The translations under genes were made by a program, and so were the position numbers. A stretch of DNA of 45,294 bases. Origin: Gordonia hirsuta DSM 44140 = NBRC 16056 (lineage in GTDB: Bacteria; Actinomycetota; Actinomycetes; Mycobacteriales; Mycobacteriaceae). The stretch covers positions 1-45,294 of the forward strand of contig NZ_BANT01000015.1 of the NCBI RefSeq assembly GCF_000333015.1, read 5' to 3'. Under the pieces are notes generated by a model, which saw only the letters and a list, made by a program, of their open reading frames with translations, was not told the origin of the DNA and made no database searches. This document shows positions 35,165 to 42,859 of this stretch, in pieces (positions within the stretch are counted from its first letter, which is position 1; every line of letters begins with the position of its first letter).

Positions 35165-35875
35165 TCAGTCGGCGCGCAGGTCCGGTGTCGTCAGGCCCAG
35201 CGCATTCGTCCACATCCGGGTGGCTGTGTCCACGAGCCGAGTGGTCGTCGCCACGGCCTCCGCATCGGGCGCCCCGACAGCAGCGTCGATCTCGATGACG
35301 TAGGTGTCATACGCCAGGCGGGAGATCATTCCCGAGAGCGCTTTGGCCGCCATCGTCGCCTCGACACCCCGATCTGCCAGTCCCCGCGCTTGCAGGTCCG
35401 CGATCGCCCGCGCGTTGCGTTCGACGAAGGCATTGCTGCGGGCGATCCGCAACGCCCGAAACCGCGGATCGACGGCGGCGACCTGCTGAAGCAGATGGTT
35501 CAGTCGCGCATTCCGGCGGTACGCCTCGAAGTAGGCGCGATTGCTCGCCGCGATGATCTCGACGGGATCTGCCGCTGCTGCTATGCGGCCCGTACCCGGA
35601 TGCATCATGTCGCTCTGTGCTTCCTGGAGGACGGCAGCGAAGATCTCGTCCTTGCTCTCGAACCAGGTGTAAAAGCTCCCGATCGAGCAATTCGCCTCGG
35701 CGACGATGTCCACCAGCCGAGAGTCGACGAAGCCGTCTCGCTCGAAGACTCGCCGCGCCGCGGCGATCAGCGCCGCGCGGGTCCGGCGACCACGTTCTGT
35801 CTGCGGTGTGACCCCCAGCTTGTCTGGATCGAAGAGTGCGGGAGCCTCGACGGGTCCATCAATCTGCGAGGTCAT
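35165..35875 (-). CDS. TetR-family transcriptional regulator
   Basis: The 236-residue protein has a TetR N-terminal HTH after a ~27-residue tail: ERGRRTRAALIAAARRVFERDGF, then SRLVDIVAEANCSIGSFYTWFESKDEIFAAVL (about 28-80). A helical ligand domain without recognisable family motifs follows. The ATG at 35875 is fixed by a TAGAGT -10 hexamer (35882-35887, minus) ending 6 bases upstream, predicting a leaderless mRNA. It is convergent with the SDR gene and downstream of holB on the same strand with a 105-base gap that contains only this promoter. Confidence 0.88.
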   Translation of the reverse strand: MTSQIDGPVEAPALFDPDKLGVTPQTERGRRTRAALIAAARRVFERDGFVDSRLVDIVAEANCSIGSFYTWFESKDEIFAAVLQEAQSDMMHPGTGRIAAAADPVEIIAASNRAYFEAYRRNARLNHLLQQVAAVDPRFRALRIARSNAFVERNARAIADLQARGLADRGVEATMAAKALSGMISRLAYDTYVIEIDAAVGAPDAEAVATTTRLVDTATRMWTNALGLTTPDLRAD

Positions 35876-35980
35876 GGCACAACTCTAATCCGGTCACCTC
35901 GAGCGCAGACGACGACGATATCGGCAGAACCGGATCCGCAGAGGCTGGGATGCCCGTTTCCAGAGCCGCCGCGCGGCCTG

Positions 35981-37255
35981 TCACGCCGGCCGAGACCGGC
36001 GCGAGAGCTCATTGCTCAACCGCACCATCAGCGCGTCCACCGCGAACCGCGGCTTGACGTTCTTGTCCAGCGCCGTGCGGCACTCCAGGACCGCTTCCAC
36101 ACATCCCAGCAATCGTTCCGGCGCGGCATAGGAGGCCATCGGTGCGGTGAGCGTCTCCGTCTTGTCCGGATGCATCATGGTCACCGGCGCGGATATCGAC
36201 TGGACGAGCGCATCCCGGAACAGCGCCGCCAGATCCACCAGCGCCCGGTCCAGTGTGTCTCGCATGATCCGCGTGTGCCGCGCCTTCTGCCGCTTCTCGA
36301 GTTCCTTCACCACCCCGGCCGTCCCACGCGGCGGGCGGGCAGTGCCCTTACCCGTGCCTCCGGCTCCCAGCGCCGTCATCAGCTCTTCCACTTCCGGAGC
36401 GTTGAGTTCTGCAGCGATCTCGTCGGCGGCCTTCTTCGCGGAGCTGACCAGCAGTTCCCCGGCCGCGTACATCTCGCCTTCGCGAGCCGCCGCCCGAGCT
36501 AACGACAGCGCCTGTTCCCGTTGCGCACGGGCGGTCTCGTCCACGGCCAGCCGCCGCGCCCGCCCGATGTGCCCGCCGGCCACCGAAGCCGCCCAGGCGG
36601 CCCGATCGGGTTCGATACCGTCGCGCACGGTCAGCACCTGCGCGATGGCCTCGACCGCCGGCGCCGTCAGCGCCACGTGACGGCAGCGCGAGCGCAGCGT
36701 CACCGAAATGTCTTCCGGCGATACCGAGGGGGCACAGAGCAGGAAGATCGTGCGAGCCGGTGGCTCTTCGACCGCCTTGAGCAACGCGTTGGCGCCCTGT
36801 TCGGTGAGCCGGTCCGCATCCTCGACGCTCACGATCTGCCATCGGCCGGTGGTCGGCCGGCGTGCGGCCAGCTGCACGATCTCGCGGATCTGCGCGACCG
36901 AGATGGTCAGTCCTTCGGGCACGATGTGCCGGACATCGCCGTGAGTGCCGGCCAGCACGGTGGTGCACGAGCGGCATTCGCCGCAGCCGACCACCTGCGG
37001 GTCGGTGCACTGCAGCGCCGCGGCGAAACTGGCGGCGGCCACCGACCGGCCGCTGCCCGGCGGACCGGTGAACAGCCAGGCGTGGGTCATCGCCGATCCG
37101 CTCCCCACCTCGGGCGCCTCGTCACCGAACATCGACATCGCCCCGGACTCGGCATGGTCGAGTCCGGCTGCCACACCACGCGCCGCACCGGCTGCGGCGG
37201 TCAATTCGGCGGCCAGCGCCTCCTGCCCGATCAGCCCCTCAAAGACTTTGGTCAC
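35981..37255 (-). CDS. holB: DNA polymerase III subunit delta-prime
   Basis: The 424-residue clamp-loader subunit is the Rv3644c homologue. The AAA+ module shows GLIGQEALAAEL, LFTGPPGSGRSVAAA (residues 62-75; Arg70 replaces the Walker A Lys, as expected for a subunit that does not hydrolyse ATP), a zinc module with Cys at 83, 91, 94 and 97 (CGECRSC), VSVEDADRLTEQGANALLKA and the sensor motif TLRSRCRHVAL. The long C-terminal part is the collar domain plus a Gly/Lys linker. The GTG at 37255 gives the family N-terminus, and a TACTCT -10 hexamer (37263-37268, minus) lies 7 bases upstream, so the mRNA is probably leaderless. It is divergent from the adenylate cyclase. Confidence 0.92.
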   Translation of the reverse strand: MTKVFEGLIGQEALAAELTAAAGAARGVAAGLDHAESGAMSMFGDEAPEVGSGSAMTHAWLFTGPPGSGRSVAAASFAAALQCTDPQVVGCGECRSCTTVLAGTHGDVRHIVPEGLTISVAQIREIVQLAARRPTTGRWQIVSVEDADRLTEQGANALLKAVEEPPARTIFLLCAPSVSPEDISVTLRSRCRHVALTAPAVEAIAQVLTVRDGIEPDRAAWAASVAGGHIGRARRLAVDETARAQREQALSLARAAAREGEMYAAGELLVSSAKKAADEIAAELNAPEVEELMTALGAGGTGKGTARPPRGTAGVVKELEKRQKARHTRIMRDTLDRALVDLAALFRDALVQSISAPVTMMHPDKTETLTAPMASYAAPERLLGCVEAVLECRTALDKNVKPRFAVDALMVRLSNELSRRSRPA

Positions 37256-37339
37256 AGCACCCAGAGTAAGGCGCAGTTCAGACACGCACACTCCCGGCAA
37301 AACGTTTAACTCTTGCAAGCACCCCGGTACCGTTGTCAT
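37256..37339. promoter_or_regulatory. Back-to-back leaderless promoters of holB and adenylate cyclase
   Basis: On the minus strand TACTCT (37263-37268) is 7 bases before the holB GTG. On the plus strand TACCGT (37328-37333) is exactly 6 bases before the cyclase GTG at 37340. The start codons are 84 bases apart, and neither has a Shine-Dalgarno sequence. Confidence 0.6.
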
Positions 37340-38944
37340 GTGGTCCAGCATCGGTCGCAGTTCACCAGGGCAACGCACACGTTGCGCTGGCTGGCGCACA
37401 CACCCTGGCCGATACTGGTCCTGGACATGCTGCGCTCGAATCTGATCGGAGCGCTGTTCACCTTCGGATTCCTGCGCTTCGGTATGCCCACCACCGACAG
37501 CGTGGTGCTCAACGAGATCAACACCCAGAATCAGATCGCCTTCGCCGTCTATCTGGCGATCGCGCTGGTGGTGGGCATGTGGGCGTCGGTGCAGCTGTCG
37601 ATGCCGGTGCTGCTGTGGCATCGTCGCCGCTCCCGGCTCGACGACGAAGATGCGCGGCGGCGTGCACTGCAGCTACCGATGCTGCTGACCCTGGTCAACG
37701 GAGGACTGTGGCTGATCGGCGGCGCGCTGCTGGCCGTGCTGAACCTGCGCGAATCGTTCAAAGACGCGATCGTGGTCGCCATCGCCAGTTTTGCGGGCGC
37801 CGTGGTCACCTCCGTCATGAGCTATCAGCAGTTCGAGAAGGTCCTGCGCCCGATCAGCGTCGCGGCGATGGCCAATGAACCGGAGAAGGCCAAAGCACCG
37901 GGTATCGCCCTGCGGATTCTCGTGTTCTGGCTGGTCGGCGTCGCGATGCCGATGGCGGTGATCATCGTGCTGATCATCTTGCAGCGCACCTCGGTGATCG
38001 AGGCCAGCGCACTGGAACTTCAGCGGCCGATCCTGTGGCTGTCCGGCGCGGCGATCCTGTTCGGTCTGCTCTCGTTCTTCCGCTTGGTCAGGTCGATCAC
38101 CGACCCCATCAAACAACTGCGGATGGCGCTCAACCAGATCCGGGCCGGCAACCTCAACGTCGCGGTCAAGATCTACGACGGCACCGACATCGGTCTGCTG
38201 CAGGCCGGATTCAACGAGATGGTCGACGATCTGCGGGAGCGGCAGCAGCTGCGCGACCTGTTCGGCCGCTATGTCGGCGAAGACGTCGCGCGGCGGGCCA
38301 TCGAGACCGGGACCGAACTGGGCGGCGAGGAACGCTACGTGGGTGTGCTGTTCGTCGATATCGTCGGATCCACCCGGCTGGCGGTGGACCGCCCACCACG
38401 CGAGATCGTCGAGTTGCTCAACAAGTTCTTCGAGGTGGTCGTCGAGGTGGTCGGCCGGCACGGCGGCTTCGTCAACAAGTTCCAGGGTGATGCGGCCCTG
38501 GCGATTTTCGGGGCGCCGCTGGATCTGCCGGACTTCTCCGGGGCCGCGCTGGCCGCCGGCCGCGAGTTGCGAATCGAACTGGCCCGTCGCCTGGGTGATG
38601 TAGACATGGGCATCGGGATCTCGGCGGGCAAAGCCGTCGCCGGTCACATCGGCGCACAGGCGCGCCTGGAGTACACGGTGATCGGTGATCCGGTCAACGA
38701 GGCCGCGCGACTGACCGAGCTGGCCAAGGACGAGCCGACCCGGGTGCTGGGCTCGGCGCGCGCGGTGTTCCTGGCCTCAGACGACGAGGCCGACCACTGG
38801 ACGATCGGTGAAGGAGTGGAACTGCGTGGGCGCGGTATCGAGACGCTGCTGGCCCGGCCCAACCTCATCGAGATCGCTCCGGACGTCATCGCCGATGTCG
38901 ACGACGTCGTGCTCGTCAGCGAGAGCGATTCCCACGACGAGTGA
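37340..38944 (+). CDS. Membrane-bound class III adenylate cyclase with HAMP domain (Rv3645-like)
   Basis: The 534-residue protein has six membrane helices in the first ~250 residues (e.g. LIGALFTFGFLRFG, FAVYLAIALVVGMWASVQL, LLTLVNGGLWLIGGALLAVL, ILVFWLVGVAMPMAVIIVLI). A HAMP segment follows (about 250-300; RSITDPIKQLRMALNQIRAGN), then a class III cyclase domain (about 325-510). Both metal Asp residues (LFVDIVGST and KFQGDAALAIFG), the substrate Lys in NKFQGD, the Asp in VIGDPVNEAARL and its Asn/Arg pair are present, so it should make cAMP. The GTG at 37340 is chosen because TACCGT ends 6 bases upstream; a TTG at 37313 would lie upstream of that promoter. Position between holB and topA matches M. 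tuberculosis Rv3645. Confidence 0.93.
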   Translation: MVQHRSQFTRATHTLRWLAHTPWPILVLDMLRSNLIGALFTFGFLRFGMPTTDSVVLNEINTQNQIAFAVYLAIALVVGMWASVQLSMPVLLWHRRRSRLDDEDARRRALQLPMLLTLVNGGLWLIGGALLAVLNLRESFKDAIVVAIASFAGAVVTSVMSYQQFEKVLRPISVAAMANEPEKAKAPGIALRILVFWLVGVAMPMAVIIVLIILQRTSVIEASALELQRPILWLSGAAILFGLLSFFRLVRSITDPIKQLRMALNQIRAGNLNVAVKIYDGTDIGLLQAGFNEMVDDLRERQQLRDLFGRYVGEDVARRAIETGTELGGEERYVGVLFVDIVGSTRLAVDRPPREIVELLNKFFEVVVEVVGRHGGFVNKFQGDAALAIFGAPLDLPDFSGAALAAGRELRIELARRLGDVDMGIGISAGKAVAGHIGAQARLEYTVIGDPVNEAARLTELAKDEPTRVLGSARAVFLASDDEADHWTIGEGVELRGRGIETLLARPNLIEIAPDVIADVDDVVLVSESDSHDE

Positions 38945-38974
38945 CCTGCTGCGGATCACCGCAGCAGGTCACTC
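38939..38974. terminator. Bidirectional terminator hairpin between adenylate cyclase and topA
   Basis: GAGTGACCTGCTGCGG (38939-38954) and CCGCAGCAGGTCACTC (38959-38974) pair perfectly over 16 bp with loop ATCA. The cyclase stop codon (38942-38944) is inside the stem. There is no U-tract, as is common for actinobacterial terminators between convergent genes. Confidence 0.75.
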
Positions 38975-38983
38975 GGTCTCGGT

Positions 38984-41900
38984 CTACTCGGCCGTCTTCT
39001 TGGCGCCGGTCTTCTTCGCCGCCGTTTTGGTCGCGGTGGTCTTCTTGGCCGTCGTCTTCTTGGCCGTCGTCTTCTTGGCCGTCGTCTTCTTGGCCGCGGT
39101 CTTCTTCGCCGCCGTCTTCTTCGCGGTGGTCTTCTTCGCCGTCTTCTTGGCAGCCTTCTTCACCGGTCCGCGGGCACGGCGGTCAGCCAGCAGTTCCATC
39201 GCCCGTTCCGGGGTGATGGTGGCGACCTCGTCGCCCTTGCGCAGGCTGGCGTTGGTGGTGCCGTCGGTGACGTACGGTCCGAACCGGCCGTCTTTGATCA
39301 CCATGTTCTCGCCGCTGGCCGAGTCGACGCCGAGCTCCCGCAGCGGCGGTGCCGCCGCGGCACGACCGCGGCGTTTGGGTTCGGCGTAGATCTTCAGCGC
39401 CTCGTCGAGCGTCACCGTGAACATCTGTTCCTCGGTGGTGAGCGAACGCGAGTCGGCACCCTTCTTCAGGTACGGCCCGTAGCGGCCGTTCTGCGCGGTG
39501 ATCTCCTCCCCGCTTTCGGGGTCCACCCCGACCACCCGCGGCAGCGAGAGCAGTTTCAGCGCGTCCTCGAGCGTGACGGTGGCGATGTCCATGGTGCGCA
39601 GCAGCGAACCGGTGCGAGGTTTGGGCCCGGCCTTCTTCGCCGCCTTTTTGGCGGTCTTCTTCGCCGCCTTCTTGGCCGGAGCCTTGGTGGCGACCGAGCC
39701 TGCGGCCGGCACATCGTCGAGGGCGACGATCTCTTCGCCCGCCGGGCCACCGGTGGGCACGGTCTCGCCGCCGTCGCGCGGGGTCGGCCCCTGCGGGATG
39801 GTGGCCGGCGCCGACGCATCGTCGTCGCCGTCCTCGTCCTCGGACGGCAGGACCTCGGTCACGTACGGGCCGAACCGGCCCTCCTTGGCGACGATCTGGT
39901 GCCCGGTGACCGGATCGACGCCCAGCACCCGGCCCTCCTGCGGGGTGGAGAACAGCTTCTCGGCCACGTCGACGGTCAGTTCGTCGGGGGTCATGTCCGA
40001 GGGCAGGTTCGCCCGCTGCAGATCCGGTTCGGCTCCCTCGGCGGCGACGTTGCGCTCCAGGTACGGGCCGTAGCGGCCGACCCGGACGAACACCGGGCGG
40101 CCCTCCCGGTCGTCGAGGATCTTGATCGAGTTCACCTCGCGCGCATCGATGCCCTCCAGGTTCACGCCGATCAGCTTCTTGAGCCCGCCCAGGCGGGCGA
40201 TGACGTGGGCGGCGCCGTCGTCTTCGTTGCCGGCGTCGCCGAAGTAGAACTCGCTGAGCCAGCGGGTGCGGTCGGCGTCACCGCTGGCGATCAGGTCCAG
40301 GTCGTCCTCCAGAGCCGCGGTGAAATCGTAGTCCACCAGGCTCTCGAAGTAGCCTTCGAGCAGTCCGATCACTGCGAACGCCACCCACGACGGCACCAGG
40401 GCGTTGCCCTTCTTCACCACATAGCCGCGGTCCTGGATGGTGCCGATGATCGAGGCGTACGTGGACGGGCGACCGATTCCCAGCTCTTCGAGGACCTTGA
40501 CCAGCGAGGCTTCGGTGTAGCGGGCCGGCGGGTTGGTGGAGTGACCGTCCGGGGTCAGCTGCGAAGCGGTCAGCGCCTGGCCCTCCTGCAGGTTCGGCAG
40601 CCTGTTCTCCGCGTCGTCGGCCTTGGTGCCGGCCGAGTCCTCCACGCCCTCGACGTAGGCAGACAGGAAACCCGGGAAGGTGATGGTGCGTCCCGACGAC
40701 GAGAACACGACGTTCTCCCCGGTGCTGGCGGTGCCGCTGATCCGCAGGCTCATCGTGGTGCCCTTGGCGTCGGCCATCTGGGAGGCGACGGTGCGCTGCC
40801 AGATCAGCTCGTACAGCCGGAACTCATCGGTGTTCAGGGACGAGGCCAGCTGCCCCGGGGTCTTGAAGACGTCTCCGGCCGGGCGGATCGCCTCGTGCGC
40901 CTCCTGCGCGTTCTTGACCTTGCGGTTGTACTGGCGGGGGCTCGAGTGTACGAACTCGGGGCCGTACAGTTCCCGCGCCTGGGTGCGGGCGGCGGTGATC
41001 GCCGACTCGCTCAGCGTGGTCGAGTCGGTACGCATGTAGGTGATGTAGCCGTTCTCGTACAGCCGCTGCGCGGTGCGCATGGTGCGGTCCGACGAGAAGC
41101 GCAGCTTGCGGCCGGCCTCCTGCTGCAGGGTGGAGGTCATGAACGGCGCATAGGGACGGCGGGTATACGGCTTCTCCTCGACCGAGCTGACCGTGAGCTG
41201 AGCTCCCTGCAGTCCGGCGACGAGCGCATTGGCCTTCGCCGCATCGAGAACGACGACGCCGTCGTTCTTCCGCAGCTTGCCGTCGGAGCCGAAGTCGCGG
41301 CCGGTGGCCACCCGCGCCTGGTCCACCGACAGTAGCCGGGAGGCGAACGTACGCGGGCTCGCCTCGGCACCGGCATCCATGGTGGCGGCGATGTCCCAGT
41401 AGTCCGCCGAGACGAATGCCATGCGCTCGCGCTCACGCTCGACGATGATTCTGGTCGCCACCGACTGCACGCGGCCGGCCGACAGCTTCGGCATGACCTT
41501 CTTCCACAGCACCGGGGAGACCTCGTAGCCGTACAACCGGTCGAGGATGCGCCGGGTCTCCTGGGCGTCGACCAGATCGATGTCCAGGTCGCGCGGATTC
41601 TCGGCGGCAGCACGGATGGCCGGTTCGGTGATCTCGTGGAAGACCATCCGCCGGACCGGCACCTTCGGCTTGAGCGTCTCGAGCAGGTGCCAGGCGATGG
41701 CCTCGCCTTCGCGGTCACCGTCCGTGGCCAGGTAGAGCTCGTCGACGTCTTTAAGGAGCGCCTTCAGCTCGGAGACGGTCGACTTCTTGTCCGCCGACAC
41801 CACGTACAGGGGATCGAACCCCTCGTCGACGTTGACCCCGAGACGTGCCCACGGCTGACCCTTGTATTTGGCCGGCACATCGGCTGCCCCGCGCGGAAGG

Positions 41901-42034
41901 TCACGGATGTGGCCACGGGACGATTCCACGATGTAGTTGGCGCCGAGGTAGCCCGCGATCTTGCGGGCTTTGGTCGGGGACTCGACGATGACGAGTCGCC
42001 GCACGGCGGGGGAGGCGGTGTCGGTGGCGGCCAC
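38984..42034 (-). CDS. topA: DNA topoisomerase I (type IA)
   Basis: The 1016-residue enzyme relaxes negative supercoils by cutting one strand. The TOPRIM domain opens with [20 protein letters not shown] and contains the metal site [16 protein letters not shown]. The active-site Tyr is in [15 protein letters not shown] (about residue 333). The C-terminal region has repeated Topo_C modules of the type 'GVDPxSGxxIxxxxGRxGPYV' (e.g. near 39900, 39500 and 39300), and no zinc fingers, as in mycobacterial TopA. It ends in a ~55-residue tail of [12 protein letters not shown] repeats, and a second Lys/Ala segment (about residues 780-800) interrupts the repeat region. The GTG at 42034 follows AAGGG, with a TAAGGT -10 hexamer at 42077-42082. 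The 158-base gap upstream otherwise shows nothing recognisable. Confidence 0.96.
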   Translation of the reverse strand: MAATDTASPAVRRLVIVESPTKARKIAGYLGANYIVESSRGHIRDLPRGAADVPAKYKGQPWARLGVNVDEGFDPLYVVSADKKSTVSELKALLKDVDELYLATDGDREGEAIAWHLLETLKPKVPVRRMVFHEITEPAIRAAAENPRDLDIDLVDAQETRRILDRLYGYEVSPVLWKKVMPKLSAGRVQSVATRIIVERERERMAFVSADYWDIAATMDAGAEASPRTFASRLLSVDQARVATGRDFGSDGKLRKNDGVVVLDAAKANALVAGLQGAQLTVSSVEEKPYTRRPYAPFMTSTLQQEAGRKLRFSSDRTMRTAQRLYENGYITYMRTDSTTLSESAITAARTQARELYGPEFVHSSPRQYNRKVKNAQEAHEAIRPAGDVFKTPGQLASSLNTDEFRLYELIWQRTVASQMADAKGTTMSLRISGTASTGENVVFSSSGRTITFPGFLSAYVEGVEDSAGTKADDAENRLPNLQEGQALTASQLTPDGHSTNPPARYTEASLVKVLEELGIGRPSTYASIIGTIQDRGYVVKKGNALVPSWVAFAVIGLLEGYFESLVDYDFTAALEDDLDLIASGDADRTRWLSEFYFGDAGNEDDGAAHVIARLGGLKKLIGVNLEGIDAREVNSIKILDDREGRPVFVRVGRYGPYLERNVAAEGAEPDLQRANLPSDMTPDELTVDVAEKLFSTPQEGRVLGVDPVTGHQIVAKEGRFGPYVTEVLPSEDEDGDDDASAPATIPQGPTPRDGGETVPTGGPAGEEIVALDDVPAAGSVATKAPAKKAAKKTAKKAAKKAGPKPRTGSLLRTMDIATVTLEDALKLLSLPRVVGVDPESGEEITAQNGRYGPYLKKGADSRSLTTEEQMFTVTLDEALKIYAEPKRRGRAAAAPPLRELGVDSASGENMVIKDGRFGPYVTDGTTNASLRKGDEVATITPERAMELLADRRARGPVKKAAKKTAKKTTAKKTAAKKTAAKKTTAKKTTAKKTTAKKTTATKTAAKKTGAKKTAE
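38987..39163. repeat. Degenerate 15-bp tandem repeats coding the TopA basic tail
   Basis: Plus-strand units of the GTCGTCTTCTTGGCC type recur in tandem, three nearly identical between about 39037 and 39085 and variants on both sides. They encode Lys-Lys-Thr-x-Ala pentads of the TopA C-terminus. The low complexity favours slippage and length variation between strains. Confidence 0.85.
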
Positions 42035-42192
42035 GGGTGCCCTTCGGTAAAAAGAATCGCTATTCGTTGCCGTTGTACCTTATGTCTAGGGTCTTCTGCA
42101 CATCGAATGTGTTCCGACACCGCCAAACTTCCCGGTATGCGGGCTGGATCACAGGTCAGCGGCAGTGTCTGCCGACGGGCAGGCCGCCGTGT

Positions 42193-42765
42193 TCACGCCT
42201 GCGTCGGCCACGCCGCTTCGGCATCGGGATCCAGCGGCGGCCCACCGACAGTCTCCAACAGCCGGTTGCGCCGTTTGCGACCGGTCACCCGCAGCGCGGG
42301 ATGCCGTCCGTGCGCACCGACCAGCGTCGGGGCGATCCCGACCCGCATCAAGGCCGTGGCCAGCGGCCCGTGGGTGTCCGGCGCGTGCGGGTCCAGGCCC
42401 AGGACGTAGTGCACTCCTTCGGGCCGTCCCGACGCCAGGACCCAGAGCCGCAGGGCTCGCGGGGACGGTGTCCAGCCGTCCGGGACGGTTTTGACCGCAC
42501 CGGCCGACCACCGGCGGTGCAGGGCCGTCAGCCGAGGGTTGGCTTCGGTCCGCGCCAGGGGCGACCCTTCGTCGGAACGACCCACCTCGGCCTCGATCCC
42601 CGTCTCCTCGATATCGAGGCAGATGGCCTGTGCCCGCCACGTGTCGGGCACTACGACCGAGATTCGTGCTCCGACCGGGGTATGAACCGATTGTCCTTGT
42701 GCGGCAAGCAAACCGGCCAGGTCGTCGATCGAGGCGTCTTCCGTCTCAGCGGAGAACAGCGACAT
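42193..42765 (-). CDS. Conserved hypothetical protein (Rv3647c-like)
   Basis: The 190-residue protein has no membrane segment or signal peptide and no enzyme motif I recognise. Notable stretches are IDDLAGLLAAQGQSV, ARISVVVPDTWRAQAI and ALRLWVLASGRPEGVHYVLGLD, with a basic end part GRKRRNRLLE. Position between topA and the helicase corresponds to Rv3647c of M. tuberculosis, whose function is not known to me. The ATG at 42765 is preferred because AGGAGG ends 9 bases upstream; the GTG three codons earlier abuts the ribosome site directly. It is divergent from the helicase. Confidence 0.8.
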   Translation of the reverse strand: MSLFSAETEDASIDDLAGLLAAQGQSVHTPVGARISVVVPDTWRAQAICLDIEETGIEAEVGRSDEGSPLARTEANPRLTALHRRWSAGAVKTVPDGWTPSPRALRLWVLASGRPEGVHYVLGLDPHAPDTHGPLATALMRVGIAPTLVGAHGRHPALRVTGRKRRNRLLETVGGPPLDPDAEAAWPTQA

Positions 42766-42819
42766 CTGGCTCACCCTCCTGACGATACGCGGGAGGGGCA
42801 GACGGTCGGCGCAGCGACC

Positions 42820-42825
42820 TAGAAT
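42820..42825 (+). promoter_or_regulatory. -10 hexamer TAGAAT for the helicase gene
   Basis: TAGAAT would start transcription near 42832, leaving a 28-base leader with GGGGG (42851-42855) before the ATG. No clear LexA box is present in this 94-base divergent spacer. Confidence 0.45.
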
Positions 42826-42859
42826 GGATACTCGGTCGTGACGCTAACCAGGGGGTGTG

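Noticed and set aside
38987..39163. CRISPR-like array at the end of topA
   Set aside because: The repeats are contiguous, with no unique spacers, and encode Lys-Lys-Thr-Ala units in frame.
42095..42120. LexA-like sequence upstream of topA (TCGAATGTGTTCCGA)
   Set aside because: The spacing between half-sites is two bases too short and one half is mismatched compared with CGAAC-N4-GTTCG.
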